Positions 34,879 to 43,652 of a stretch of DNA of 64,000 nt are shown here, piece after piece. Within the stretch, counting starts at the first letter, position 1, and each line of letters starts with the position of its first letter. This DNA is from an uncultured Algibacter sp. (lineage in GTDB: Bacteria > Bacteroidota > Bacteroidia > Flavobacteriales > Flavobacteriaceae). The notes under the pieces were generated by a model that was given only the letters and a program-made list of their open reading frames with translations, did no database searches and was not told the DNA's origin. Where the stretch lies: NCBI GenBank assembly GCA_937958265.1, contig CALGNX010000011.1, forward strand, positions 62,001 to 126,000, read 5' to 3'. The position numbers and the translations under genes are program-made.

Positions 34879-34945
34879 AAAATGTTAATTGTTCTTTATA
34901 TGTTTTGTTTTTTAAGATTTCCTAAGTGTAAAATTAAAGAGTAAA

Positions 34946-36427
34946 CTAGCTCAATGAAAACGTTGTGCCCTCTTTTCCATCTTTAAGTTGTATGCCCACG
35001 TCGGATAATTCATCACGAATTTTATCGGACATTGTAAAATCTTTATTAGCACGAGCATCTTGTCTTAAACGAATTAAAACATCAACAGCACCAGAAAGTT
35101 TATCGGTTCCAGTATTCGTTTTAGCGTTGTTTTCAAGGCCTAAAATATCAAATACAAAATTATTAACAGTGTTTTTTAGTATCTCTAAATCTTCCGAGGA
35201 TAAAGTTTCGGTCTCTTCTTTAATTTGGTTTATATACTTTACAGCTTCGAATAGTTGTGCAATTAAAATAGGGGAGTTAAAATCATCATTCATGGCATTG
35301 TAACAGGACTGTTGCCATGATAAAATATCGATAGATGATTTTGTTGATGCTTTTAAGTTTTCCATGGTTTTAATAGCATCCATAAGTCTATTAAATCCCT
35401 TTTCACTAGCTAACAAACCAGCATCTGTTAAATCTAGAACGCTACGGTATTGGGCTTGAGCAATAAAAAACCTAATAATACTAGGGCTAAATGCTTTGCT
35501 GAAAAATGTATTATTTCCCGATAAGAGTTCGTCTGGATTTACTGTGTTTCCTGTAGATTTAGACATGCGTTGCCCGTTTAATTCTAGCATATTGGCATGC
35601 ATCCAGTAATTAACAGGGTTAACACCAATGGCGGCTTCGTTTTGGGCAATTTCACACTCATGATGTGGGAATTTTAAATCCATACCACCACCATGTATGT
35701 CAAATTTTTCTCCTAAATACTTAGTGCTCATTGCTGTACATTCTAAATGCCAGCCTGGAAAACCATCGCTCCAAGGCGACGGCCATCGCATAATGTGCTG
35801 TGGCTCTGCTTTTTTCCAAAGGGCGAAATCTTGAGGGTTTTTTTTATCGCTTTGCCCGTCAAGTTCTCGTGTATTGTGTATTAAGTCTTCAAGCTTTCGT
35901 TTGCTTAAAATGCCATAATCTTTGGTTTCATTGTATTTGTGAACATTAAAATATACAGAGCCATTAATAACATAGGCAAAACCATTTTCAATAATTTTAC
36001 TAATTAATTCTATTTGCTCTATAATATGCCCGGTGGCTGTTGGTTCAATGCTAGGTGGTAAAAAATTAAAGGTATTTAAAACATTATGAAAATCGACAGT
36101 GTAGCGCTGTACAACCTCCATGGGTTCAATTTGTTCCAAGCGGGCTTTTTTTGTTATTTTATCTTCACCGCTATCGGCATCATTTTCCAGATGGCCTGCG
36201 TCAGTTATATTTCTAACATAGCGTACTTTAAAACCTAGATGCTTTAAGTAGCGAAAAACTATATCGAAAGACATAAAGGTTCTAACATTTCCTAAATGTA
36301 CGTTACTATAAACCGTGGGGCCGCAAACATACATGCCAATATACCCTTTGTTAATAGGTTTAAAAATTTCTTTTTTACCCGATAGTGTATTGTATATTTT
36401 TATTATTTGGTCGTTGAATCGCTGCAT
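34946..36427 (-). CDS. cysS: Cysteinyl-tRNA synthetase
   Basis: This class I synthetase (493 residues) loads cysteine onto tRNA-Cys. Present are the HIGH-type motif in [17 protein letters not shown] (near 32-45), zinc ligands in CGPTVY, LECTAMS and [10 protein letters not shown], and the KMSKS loop RMSKSTGNT (near 290). A C-terminal DALR-like anticodon domain follows, ending [13 protein letters not shown]. Length and motifs are normal. It lies 96 nt downstream of folE and is followed by yidD. Confidence 0.98.
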   Translation of the reverse strand: MQRFNDQIIKIYNTLSGKKEIFKPINKGYIGMYVCGPTVYSNVHLGNVRTFMSFDIVFRYLKHLGFKVRYVRNITDAGHLENDADSGEDKITKKARLEQIEPMEVVQRYTVDFHNVLNTFNFLPPSIEPTATGHIIEQIELISKIIENGFAYVINGSVYFNVHKYNETKDYGILSKRKLEDLIHNTRELDGQSDKKNPQDFALWKKAEPQHIMRWPSPWSDGFPGWHLECTAMSTKYLGEKFDIHGGGMDLKFPHHECEIAQNEAAIGVNPVNYWMHANMLELNGQRMSKSTGNTVNPDELLSGNNTFFSKAFSPSIIRFFIAQAQYRSVLDLTDAGLLASEKGFNRLMDAIKTMENLKASTKSSIDILSWQQSCYNAMNDDFNSPILIAQLFEAVKYINQIKEETETLSSEDLEILKNTVNNFVFDILGLENNAKTNTGTDKLSGAVDVLIRLRQDARANKDFTMSDKIRDELSDVGIQLKDGKEGTTFSLS

Positions 36428-36523
36428 TTTAGTTATTGCTTTAAGTCTTTTGTTAGAAGCGAGAATAATAATTGAAATTCTTTAAAACTACGCTCTTAAT
36501 TTGTCTAAATAGCTTAATTTTTT

Positions 36524-37201
36524 TTAAAATTTTGTATCCAGTTTTATGTAGTCTAAAAGTTCACGTCTAACCGCTTCATCTTTAAATTTTCCGCCAAATT
36601 CAGAGGTCACAGTACTGCTTTCAATATCTCTTATACCTCTTGAATTTACACAAAGGTGTTTAGCATCAATAATACATGCAACATCTTTAGTATTTAAAAC
36701 ATCTTGCAGCTCTCTAACAACTTGTATTGTTAAGCGTTCTTGTACTTGTGGGCGTTTTGCAAAATAATCTACAATACGATTCATTTTGGATAGGCCAACT
36801 ACTGTGCCGTTAGATATGTATGCGATGTGGGCGCGTCCCACAATTGGTAATAAATGGTGTTCGCACGTGGAGTACACTGTAATGTTTTTTTCTACAAGCA
36901 TTTCGCCATACTTATATTTGTTTTCAAAAGTAGAAGCGCTTGGTTTTTTACTTGGATCTAATCCGCCAAAAATTTCATTAACAAACATTTTTGCGACGCG
37001 GTTAGGTGTTCCTTGTAAACTATCATCAGTTAAATCTAAACCAAGGGTTTCCATGATATGGCGCACATCATCTTTAATGATTGCGATCTTTTCTTCGCTA
37101 TTAAGTTTAAAAGCATCTTGGCGCATTGGTGTATTTTCAGATGTGCCAATGTGGTCGTTTCCTAATGCGTCTAAATCTTCTATATTGCTATCAAATGCCA
37201 T
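36524..37201 (-). CDS. folE: GTP cyclohydrolase I
   Basis: FolE converts GTP to dihydroneopterin triphosphate, the first step of folate synthesis. The protein (225 residues) shows the zinc motif STCEHHLLPIVGRAHIAYI with its cysteine and histidine ligands, RPQVQERLTIQV, and DAKHLCVNSRGI with the third zinc ligand. About 40 N-terminal residues before the core are of low conservation. A TATATTTG box 26 nt upstream supports the start at 37201. folP, for a later step, lies at 50936. Confidence 0.98.
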   Translation of the reverse strand: MAFDSNIEDLDALGNDHIGTSENTPMRQDAFKLNSEEKIAIIKDDVRHIMETLGLDLTDDSLQGTPNRVAKMFVNEIFGGLDPSKKPSASTFENKYKYGEMLVEKNITVYSTCEHHLLPIVGRAHIAYISNGTVVGLSKMNRIVDYFAKRPQVQERLTIQVVRELQDVLNTKDVACIIDAKHLCVNSRGIRDIESSTVTSEFGGKFKDEAVRRELLDYIKLDTKF

Positions 37202-37226
37202 GAATTATGAGTAAAATATTAATTTG

Positions 37227-37234
37227 CAAATATA
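37227..37234 (-). promoter_or_regulatory. Promoter -7 box for folE
   Basis: CAAATATA on the plus strand reads TATATTTG on the minus strand, matching TAnnTTTG, 26 nt before the folE start. No clear TTG at the usual distance. Confidence 0.5.
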
Positions 37235-37314
37235 GGCATTTCGCCTTTTATTCAGCTTTTAGTTGCCAAATAATTATTCTTCATTTTAAAGTTTAAATAG
37301 GTGTAAAATTTATA

Positions 37315-37341
37315 AAGCCTGAACATTATGTTCAGGCCTTA
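37315..37341 (-). terminator. Hairpin terminator of the FadL-like gene
   Basis: CCTGAACA / TGTTCAGG with a 3-nt loop, flanked by AAAG and CCTTAT. The T-rich stretch on the minus-strand side is interrupted, so strength is uncertain. Confidence 0.65.
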
Positions 37342-37365
37342 TAAATGCAATTCTATAAACTACTA

Positions 37366-38901
37366 TTAAATATTGAAACTTAATGATAAGGTTATGTTTG
37401 AGTTTGTTCTGTTTATTGTTGCTGTATCTATTAAGCCTATGTTAAAAAGCGGTGTAGCGTCTTCGCGCTCCCAAGTATCGTAGGTAAGATCTAATCTAGT
37501 ATTTCCAAAATTATAGCCAAGGCCTAGGGAGTATCCGGTTAAATCGCCAATGGTTATGCCATCTTCATAAGGGCTTTCTTCAAAACGATAACCACCTCTA
37601 AAGCTAAATTGTTTGTGTTTATATTCGCCACCTAAACGGTAAGTTGCAGCATTAGCTAGAACATCACCTATGCCTGTATTTAGGTTAGAAAAATCTGCAT
37701 TTGGCCTAAATTTTGTATTTCCGTAATCTTTTTTAGAATAATCGAAACTTAATAAACCTTTTTTGCTAAATATATAAGCTAAGCTACCTGTGATTTTTGA
37801 AGGTGTTTTAAGTCTGTACCTAGGGAAAATGTTAATAGCTTGGTTTCCAATTGCATTTTCATCTTCTTCAACTAATATATTGGTGTCAAGAAACTGCGTA
37901 GTTTCATCGTCTATGGAGTACCATGTTGGGGAGTCGTAGGTAACACCTGCTCGAAATTGAGGAGTAATTTTCATAATACCGCCCAGCTGGAATGAGAAAC
38001 CGTTGCCGGTGGTAGCTATTTTATTATCAAAATCTATATTTGTAATAGTTCCGCCATTAGAATTTGTTTCAGAAAATTCTATAGAGCGTTGGTAGTCTAT
38101 AAAGTGTGAGTTTAAGTTGATCCCCAAGTAAAGGTTGTCTTTGTATTGAGATGCAAAATTAAAACTTATTTTACCATTATATCCTGTTTCTAAGTAGGCA
38201 TAATTGTGTGAGAAGTTACCGGAATTAACGTTTGAAGTATACTCCGTATTATCGTCATCATTGGTCGCAGCGTCTAATATGAAAGATTGAAAACCTAAAA
38301 AGGCTTGTTGGTGTGTTAAACCAAAAACATCTATAATATCAATATAAGCATCGTTTTTAGTTTCTCCTGGTAAAAGCGAAATCTCTTGAAGTTTTACAGG
38401 GACTTGTGGATTGTTTGCAAAGTCAAAAAAATAGCTAGAAATGGAATTGCTTAAATTACCATCATCATTAGTGTTAAGTCCGTTAGCAAACCAATTATTA
38501 TGGTAATTATTAGTGTTTTCATAAGCAATACCAAATGTAAACTTTTGCCAAGGGGTAGCGTTGTTATTATTAGCAAATACAAATACTGCTCCGCCTTGAT
38601 TAATATTAAAATTTGAAGTGCTTGAGTTTACCGTATTACTAAAGTAATTGGTATTGTTTTTAGCATCTACGTTAGAACCTGTAAAGGACATGTGGCTTTG
38701 GTTAAAAACTGCCGATCCAGCAGGGTTTGCGCTTACTGCGCTCATGTCGCCACCTAAGGCTCCAAAAGCGCCACTTAAAGCTCTGAAGCGCGCGGTGCCT
38801 TGAATTTCACTTTGTGAATATCTTACAGCGTCGCTAATGTCTTGTCCATAAATGGAGCCTATGGAAAGTAAACCTATATATAATAAATGTAATTTTTTCA
38901 T
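37366..38901 (-). CDS. FadL/OmpP1-like outer membrane protein
   Basis: This outer-membrane barrel protein has 511 residues from the chosen ATG at 38901, with signal peptide MKKLHLLYIGLLSIGSIYGQ. The early segment GTARFRALSGAFGALGGDMSAVSANPAGSA is the hallmark of Bacteroidota FadL-superfamily proteins, often labelled hemin receptor. The remainder is amphipathic strands (for example YGNTKFRPNADFSNLNTG) and it ends NSNITLSLSFNI. An in-frame start at 38946 would add a hydrophilic stretch before the signal peptide and overlap the upstream gene, so 38901 is preferred. It probably transports small hydrophobic substrates. Confidence 0.9.
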   Translation of the reverse strand: MKKLHLLYIGLLSIGSIYGQDISDAVRYSQSEIQGTARFRALSGAFGALGGDMSAVSANPAGSAVFNQSHMSFTGSNVDAKNNTNYFSNTVNSSTSNFNINQGGAVFVFANNNNATPWQKFTFGIAYENTNNYHNNWFANGLNTNDDGNLSNSISSYFFDFANNPQVPVKLQEISLLPGETKNDAYIDIIDVFGLTHQQAFLGFQSFILDAATNDDDNTEYTSNVNSGNFSHNYAYLETGYNGKISFNFASQYKDNLYLGINLNSHFIDYQRSIEFSETNSNGGTITNIDFDNKIATTGNGFSFQLGGIMKITPQFRAGVTYDSPTWYSIDDETTQFLDTNILVEEDENAIGNQAINIFPRYRLKTPSKITGSLAYIFSKKGLLSFDYSKKDYGNTKFRPNADFSNLNTGIGDVLANAATYRLGGEYKHKQFSFRGGYRFEESPYEDGITIGDLTGYSLGLGYNFGNTRLDLTYDTWEREDATPLFNIGLIDTATINRTNSNITLSLSFNI

Positions 38902-38926
38902 AATAACTATTTTTATTTTAACAGGA

Positions 38927-39991
38927 TTAGCGTCTTCTACTTCCACCAGAAGCTCTTGAGCCTCCAGAATTTCTTCTGCTTCCTGATGATCCTGAATAAG
39001 AGCTGCTAGATCTTGATGAGCTTCTACTTGGAGTGTAAGTTCTGTTATTTGATGATGAAGATGATCTTCTGGTTGTGCTAGAGTTTGAGCTACTTCGTGA
39101 TGGCTGTCTGTAAACCGTACTAGAATTTCTTCTTGTTGATGAAGATGACGTTCTGGCTCTAGAATTTGTAGATGGCGTTCTGGAAATTGTAGATCGCCTT
39201 GAAACTCCTGAAGAAGTTCTTGTTCCGTTTTGGTTGTAACCTCTTCTTGATGTATTGTATTTTGATGTAGTAGTTCTACCTCTGTTTGTTGAGTTTACAG
39301 AACTTCGTCTATTTACATTACGATTTACTCCTCTTGCGTTATTCGTGTAGCTACCACGTCTGCTATTACTGTAAGCAATACTTCGTCTATTATTATAGAA
39401 TCCGCGATTGTAAAATCCGTTATTAAACCCGAAACCATTATAGAAACCAAAGCTGTTATAAAAACCAAATCCGCCAATAAAACCACGGTTCCAGCCCCAA
39501 TTGTTAAAACCTCTAAAGCCACCATTCCAGCCCCAGTTGTTAAAACCACGGTTCCAGCCCCAATTGTTAAAACCTCCAAAGGCACCATTCCAACCCCAAT
39601 TATTCCATCCGTTATCTATATAATTAATGGTTACATTATTAGGGTTTTGGCCCCAACCAGATTGACCTTGGTAGTTGTTAGCTACGGGAGTGTTTTCATT
39701 ATAATTTGAATCTTCATAAGAATCAATATCTGTAAAAATGGCGTCTTCTGCGCTTATACTTTGTGATTCTATAGACTTTGTTTTAAAATAATCCTTGTAA
39801 TAATCGCCGTTTTCCTTTGCAGGAACTTCAACAACTTTTTCTTTTGTATTACGAGTTTGTGGCGCATTACTGTAAATCCCATCGTTGTCTACCCCTACAT
39901 ATTGGTAAGAACCACACGACACGAAACCAGATAACAGTCCAAATAGAGCTATAAATGGTAATTTTCTGTTTAAGACCTTGTTAAATTGCAT
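38927..39991 (-). CDS. Low-complexity lipoprotein with GFNNWGWN repeats and a Ser/Arg-rich tail
   Basis: The protein (354 residues) has a lipoprotein signal (FIALFGLLSGFVSC). Residues about 110-205 hold tandem units of the type GFNNWGWNRGF and GFYNGFGF, rich in Gly, Phe, Asn and Trp. From residue 205 to the end the protein is almost entirely Ser, Arg, Thr, Asn and Gly (RRSSVNSTNRGR, SSSYSGSSGSRRNSGGSRAS). No catalytic domain is seen. The composition suggests a flexible, strongly basic surface or envelope protein. It lies 25 nt upstream of the FadL-like gene and is divergent from proS. The high-Arg region also gives a spurious frame at 39325-39588. Confidence 0.85.
   Translation of the reverse strand: MQFNKVLNRKLPFIALFGLLSGFVSCGSYQYVGVDNDGIYSNAPQTRNTKEKVVEVPAKENGDYYKDYFKTKSIESQSISAEDAIFTDIDSYEDSNYNENTPVANNYQGQSGWGQNPNNVTINYIDNGWNNWGWNGAFGGFNNWGWNRGFNNWGWNGGFRGFNNWGWNRGFIGGFGFYNSFGFYNGFGFNNGFYNRGFYNNRRSIAYSNSRRGSYTNNARGVNRNVNRRSSVNSTNRGRTTTSKYNTSRRGYNQNGTRTSSGVSRRSTISRTPSTNSRARTSSSSTRRNSSTVYRQPSRSSSNSSTTRRSSSSSNNRTYTPSRSSSRSSSSYSGSSGSRRNSGGSRASGGSRRR
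39470..39600 (-). repeat. Tandem DNA repeat encoding Gly-Phe-Asn-Asn-Trp-Gly-Trp-Asn units
   Basis: Plus-strand units of the form CCAGCCCCAATTGTTAAAAC recur four times with small changes, alternating with codons for Arg-Gly-Phe or Gly-Gly-Phe-Arg. Such arrays can change length by slippage, so copy number may vary between strains. Confidence 0.75.
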
Positions 39992-40090
39992 ATCTCTTTA
40001 TTTTTATTGTTGAACATAGTAAAAATAGTTAGTTTTGCTAAGCTATTTTTATATTAATAATAGTAACAATATTTGTGCCAAAACAAAGAT

Positions 40091-41569
40091 ATGAGTAAAA
40101 AACTTACTAGTAGAGCGGAAGATTATTCCAAATGGTATAACGAATTGGTTATTAAAGCTGATTTAGCTGAAAATTCGGCGGTTCGTGGATGTATGGTGAT
40201 AAAACCTTATGGATATGCCATTTGGGAGAAAATGCAAGCAGAATTAGATAAAATGTTTAAGGAAACAGGACATCAAAATGCATATTTTCCTTTGTTTGTA
40301 CCTAAAAGCTTATTTGAAGCTGAAGAGAAAAATGCTGAAGGTTTTGCTAAAGAATGTGCTATCGTAACACATTACAGGTTACAAAACGATCCTGATAAAC
40401 CAGGTAAATTACGCGTAGATCCTGAAGCTAAATTAGAGGAGGAGCTTATTGTAAGACCAACCAGTGAAGCTATTATTTGGAATACATTTAAGGGTTGGGT
40501 ACAATCTTATCGAGATTTACCACTTTTAATAAATCAATGGGCTAATGTAGTACGTTGGGAAATGCGAACGCGTTTATTTTTGCGTACAGCAGAATTTTTA
40601 TGGCAAGAAGGGCATACCGCGCATGAAACAAAAAAAGAAGCTGTTACAGAAGCAGAACTAATGAATAATGTTTATGCTAATTTTGTCCAGAATTTTATGG
40701 CAATACCGGTTATTCAAGGGTTAAAAACAGAAAGTGAACGCTTTGCAGGAGCAGATGAAACGTATTGCATTGAGGCTTTAATGCAGGATGGGAAAGCATT
40801 ACAGGCGGGTACAAGTCATTTTTTAGGCCAGAATTTTGCTAAAGCATTCGATGTTAAGTTTGCAAATAAAGAAGGTAAACAAGATCATGTTTGGGCAACA
40901 TCTTGGGGGGTTTCTACGCGATTAATGGGAGCTTTAATAATGACACATAGTGATGATCATGGGTTGGTACTACCTCCTAGTTTAGCACCTAACCAAGTAG
41001 TTATTGTTCCTATATATAGAAGTGAAGAAGATTTAGAAGCGATAACAGAGGTTGCTAATGCTATTATAAAAGATTTAAGAGGAAGCCACATTACTGTTAA
41101 GTTTGATAACAGAACAACATATAGACCTGGTGCTAAATTTGCGCAGCATGAGTTGCAGGGTGTTCCTTTAAGAATTGCTATTGGAGCAAGAGATATAGCA
41201 AACGGTACTGTTGAAATTGCAAGGCGTGATACATTAAGTAAAGAAGTTGTAGGTTTAGATGGTTTAAATGATAAGGTTAAAGCTTTAATAGAGGAGATAC
41301 AAGATTCTTTATACAACAAGGCTTTAAAGTTTAGAGATGATCATATTACTGAAGTAGATACATTTGATGCTTTTAAAACTGTATTGGAAACAAAAACAGG
41401 GTTTATTTCTGCCCATTGGGATGGTACCAATGAAACAGAAGAACAGATTAAAACATTAACAAAGGCAACAATACGTTGTATTCCTTTAAACGGTAAGCTA
41501 GAAGCAGGTATTTGTGTGTTTTCAGGAAAACCCTCGAAACGTAGAGTATTGTTCGCAAAAGCGTATTAA
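40091..41569 (+). CDS. proS: Prolyl-tRNA synthetase, archaeal/eukaryote-like type
   Basis: This class II synthetase (492 residues) loads proline onto tRNA-Pro. Motif 2 ([27 protein letters not shown]) and motif 3 ([20 protein letters not shown] region) are clear, and the protein ends RRVLFAKAY with the terminal tyrosine typical of the archaeal/eukaryotic form. It lacks the editing insertion of the common bacterial form. The start is the ATG at 40091 ([16 protein letters not shown]); a TTG at 40073 in frame would add six residues unlike the family. A perfect 44-nt palindrome follows the stop. Confidence 0.97.
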   Translation: MSKKLTSRAEDYSKWYNELVIKADLAENSAVRGCMVIKPYGYAIWEKMQAELDKMFKETGHQNAYFPLFVPKSLFEAEEKNAEGFAKECAIVTHYRLQNDPDKPGKLRVDPEAKLEEELIVRPTSEAIIWNTFKGWVQSYRDLPLLINQWANVVRWEMRTRLFLRTAEFLWQEGHTAHETKKEAVTEAELMNNVYANFVQNFMAIPVIQGLKTESERFAGADETYCIEALMQDGKALQAGTSHFLGQNFAKAFDVKFANKEGKQDHVWATSWGVSTRLMGALIMTHSDDHGLVLPPSLAPNQVVIVPIYRSEEDLEAITEVANAIIKDLRGSHITVKFDNRTTYRPGAKFAQHELQGVPLRIAIGARDIANGTVEIARRDTLSKEVVGLDGLNDKVKALIEEIQDSLYNKALKFRDDHITEVDTFDAFKTVLETKTGFISAHWDGTNETEEQIKTLTKATIRCIPLNGKLEAGICVFSGKPSKRRVLFAKAY

Positions 41570-41583
41570 ATTTGATGTTGAAA

Positions 41584-41627
41584 AAGAATAAAATAAAATT
41601 TTTTTAAAAAAATTTTATTTTATTCTT
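41584..41627. terminator. Perfect 44-nt AT-rich palindrome after proS
   Basis: Two 22-nt arms (41584-41605 and 41606-41627) are exact reverse complements with no spacer, beginning AAGAATAAAATAAAA. It contains only two G:C pairs' worth of GC. It can serve as a proS terminator through its T-run, though a hairpin needs some loop bases. Its right end overlaps the TTG of the first tandem promoter downstream. Confidence 0.7.
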
Positions 41628-41859
41628 GGAATACTCAAATATAGTTGTATATTTGCACCCGAAACGAATAAGTTGTTAGTTATTTGAAACATCTTGCAAG
41701 AATAAAAAAATATTTATATTTGCATCCGAAACAAATAAGTTGTTAGTTATTTGAAACATCTTGCAAAAATAAAAAAAAATATTTATATTTGCATCCGCAA
41801 CAAATAAGTTGTTAGTTATTTGAAACATCTTGCAAAAATAAAAAAAATATTTATATTTG
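41626..41859 (+). promoter_or_regulatory. Array of four tandem promoters before tRNA-Glu and rpsT
   Basis: Four copies of TTG plus TATATTTG stand in line. P1 is TTG 41626-41628 / box 41648-41655 (spacer 19). P2 is 41694-41696 / 41715-41722 (spacer 18). P3 is 41761-41763 / 41784-41791 (spacer 20). P4 is 41830-41832 / 41852-41859 (spacer 19). All four boxes match TAnnTTTG exactly. P1 to P4 are separated by three tandem repeat units of 67, 69 and 68 nt (starting at 41648, 41715 and 41784), which share AATAAGTTGTTAGTTATTTG. P4 would start transcription about 10 nt before the tRNA. Confidence 0.9.
41648..41851 (+). repeat. Tandem duplication of a 67-69 nt promoter-containing unit (three copies)
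   Basis: Units at 41648-41714, 41715-41783 and 41784-41851 are nearly identical and differ mostly in the length of the A-run and in a few bases (CACCCGAAACG, CATCCGAAACA, CATCCGCAACA). A fourth partial copy starts at 41852 and diverges after ATATTTGCAT. The units are non-coding. Confidence 0.9.
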
Positions 41860-41875
41860 CATTGTTAAATTAAAT

Positions 41876-41947
41876 GGCCCGTTCGTCTATCGGCTAGGAC
41901 GCATGGTTTTCATCCATGTAAGAGGGGTTCGATTCCCCTACGGGCTA
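41876..41947 (+). tRNA. tRNA-Glu (anticodon TTC)
   Basis: This 72-nt gene has acceptor stem GGCCCGT / ACGGGCT with discriminator A at 41947, anticodon TTC at 41909-41911, and T-loop TTCGATT in the arm GGGGTTCGATTCCCC. The CCA end is not encoded. It shares a promoter array and very probably a transcript with rpsT, 29 nt downstream. Confidence 0.97.
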
Positions 41948-41976
41948 CTATTAAAAAATTAAGAAAAGAAACAAAA

Positions 41977-42228
41977 ATGGCAAATCACAAGTCAGCATTA
42001 AAAAGAATTAGAAGTAGCGAAACTAAGCGTTTGGTTAACAAATATCAGCATAAAACAACTCGTAATGCTATTAAGAAATTGCGTGAATTATCTGATAAGA
42101 GTGAAGCAGAAAAAATGTTTCCTTCTGTGGTTTCAATGTTAGATCGCTTAGCTAAGAAAAATGTTATTCATGCAAATAAGGCAGCTAATTTGAAGTCTGG
42201 TTTAGCAAAGCATGTTTCAGCATTGTAA
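41977..42228 (+). CDS. rpsT: 30S ribosomal protein S20
   Basis: This 83-residue basic protein starts [23 protein letters not shown], the usual S20 N-terminus, and continues with the conserved helices ([14 protein letters not shown]-like and [21 protein letters not shown]). S20 binds 16S rRNA early in 30S assembly. It follows tRNA-Glu under the tandem promoters and ends at a strong terminator, so tRNA and S20 expression are likely linked to growth rate together. Confidence 0.98.
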   Translation: MANHKSALKRIRSSETKRLVNKYQHKTTRNAIKKLRELSDKSEAEKMFPSVVSMLDRLAKKNVIHANKAANLKSGLAKHVSAL

Positions 42229-42252
42229 TAGTTTCTTTACAAAAAAAACATT

Positions 42253-42283
42253 AAGCTTCTCATTTACGAGAAGCTTTTTTTTT
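42253..42283 (+). terminator. Intrinsic terminator of tRNA-Glu/rpsT
   Basis: Arms AAGCTTCTC / GAGAAGCTT with a 6-nt loop, followed by eight T. Confidence 0.92.
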
Positions 42284-42327
42284 GCTAATTTTTATCTTGT
42301 TATAGTATGAAAAGGATATTAAAAAGA

Positions 42328-42335
42328 TAAATTTG
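42328..42335 (+). promoter_or_regulatory. Promoter -7 box for the 42379 gene
   Basis: TAAATTTG matches TAnnTTTG. A start near 42342 leaves a leader of about 37 nt before the TTG start at 42379. The nearest TTG (42297-42299) is too far for a standard -33 element. Confidence 0.45.
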
Positions 42336-42378
42336 CATGTATAATTAAATTACTTAAACCCTTTAATATAACGCTCTT

Positions 42379-42744
42379 TTGGAAAATAAAAATGCAATTA
42401 AATTAGTAGACAAGATTCTTGAAGATTTAGATAATAACGGCATCAATACAGATGTATTAATAGATGATATAAAAGCGCTAAGAACATATGCTCTAGAAGC
42501 TAAAGTTCCTTTAGTCGTAAAGGTGCTCCGTTTAACATATGAACATATAGAGGCTACTGAATCTTTTATGATACCTATGCCTGATGATGAGCCTATTGAT
42601 GAACATGATACTGTGGAGACAGATGACAATACAACTTCGCCTATTGAAAGCCTTAAGTATGTTATTGCACTCGTTAAAAATTTAAATAATCAAGGCAATA
42701 TTGCAGATTTAAAGGAGTATAGAGATCATTTAAATGCGTATTAG
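42379..42744 (+). CDS. Acidic hypothetical protein with TTG start
   Basis: The protein (121 residues) is not recognised. It is acidic and mostly helical: helix-rich 1-62 (NAIKLVDKILEDLDNNGIN, then KALRTYALEAKVPLVVKV), an acidic linker (PMPDDEPIDEHDTVETDD), and a second helix-rich part (ESLKYVIALVKNLNNQGNI). It has no signal peptide or membrane span. The frame is closed by a stop at 42364-42366, so TTG at 42379 is the only reasonable start; the next ATG lies beyond residue 60. A terminator at 42771 follows. It is probably a cytoplasmic protein of unknown role. Confidence 0.72.
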   Translation: MENKNAIKLVDKILEDLDNNGINTDVLIDDIKALRTYALEAKVPLVVKVLRLTYEHIEATESFMIPMPDDEPIDEHDTVETDDNTTSPIESLKYVIALVKNLNNQGNIADLKEYRDHLNAY

Positions 42745-42770
42745 TTATAATTATTAAGTTTAAAAATTAG

Positions 42771-42808
42771 AAAAAGTCTTAACATTTTATTTTGTTAAGA
42801 CTTTTTTT
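42771..42808. terminator. Intrinsic terminator after the 42379 gene
   Basis: 14-nt arms AAAAAGTCTTAACA (42771-42784) and its complement (42793-42806), with a T-run after and an A-run before. Confidence 0.9.
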
Positions 42809-42859
42809 ATTCAATTAAATAACTGTATAGTTTTTAAGAATCCAGCCTAGTTGTTGTAT

Positions 42860-43557
42860 TTAAGCAAAAATTGTTGATAATCTATAGAGAAAGAATTCGA
42901 CATTTTTCATAGCTCCAAATTGTGCTCTAAACACTTTCATTTTAGCTTAAAAGCTTCTGCTGAAACATTTGTGCTTCTGTTGTAAATAGTTGAGTATATT
43001 TTTATAATGAATAGACGTTGTTCTAGTAATACTATCGACGTTTTTAAACTTTGCTAGCCTTATTTTTTTATTCCATTTAGCAAGTCTATTTAATGCTGTC
43101 GTTTTATCTTTTGCTTGATTGTAAATCCAAGATAAGTTTTCATATAATTTATAGGCTTTTTCTATATATGGGTGTTTTTTTTATGTGAATTATTGCTCTT
43201 TTTGATTCGTATTTAGTTCGTTTAGAGCTTGATTTATTGGGTAGTTATCGACTTCTAGCTAACAATTGTTTGAGTGTATCTCTATTTTAATTACTCCACA
43301 ACTTATTAATTAAGCCGTCAATAGTTTTAGTGGTAATCAAGTGATTTTAAAAAAGCAGAAAATTTACTAGTTATTCTAGTGACTTTTAAAAATTATTATC
43401 AACTTCTTACAACTATATTTTATAAGTATCATCAATCCAGCGTCTTTTTATAATATTGAGAAAAACGCTTTTACCTCGAAAAGGAAAATCTAGAACAGTA
43501 GCCTTTGGAAAAAATCCTTTATAATTAATAATTTTTTTCTTTTTTTTGGAACCCTCA
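42860..43557 (-). pseudogene. Decayed ISAon1-like transposase
   Basis: The minus strand still encodes recognisable blocks broken by stops and frameshifts. From 5' to 3': KGFFPKATVLDFPFRGKSVF then NIIKRRW; ITSKFSAFLKSL; then in the second half YENLSWIYNQAKDKTTALNR then LAKWNKKIRLAKF; NRSTNVSAEAF in a shifted frame; and KVFRAQFGAMKNVEFFLYRL to the stop at 42860. From memory these match the N-terminal-region protein and the DDE transposase of ISAon1-family elements. No terminal inverted repeats were identified. The element is too damaged to move. It lies between rpsT and rho. Confidence 0.82.
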
Positions 43558-43580
43558 TGTTAATATTTAGTTTTAGAACT

Positions 43581-43615
43581 AGAAAAGCCTTTGCGTAATA
43601 GCAAAGGCTTTTTCT
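43581..43615 (-). terminator. Intrinsic terminator of rho
   Basis: Arms AAAAGCCTTTGC / GCAAAGGCTTTT with a 6-nt loop. The T-run on the minus-strand side is short. Confidence 0.75.
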
Positions 43616-43652
43616 AATTAACTTTAGTTTTCTGTTTTAACGAGACAGGGTG

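Noticed and set aside
39325-39588. 87-codon frame on the same strand as the repeat lipoprotein
   Set aside because: Shifted reading of the tandem repeat array, giving artefactual Val/Gly/Thr repeats.
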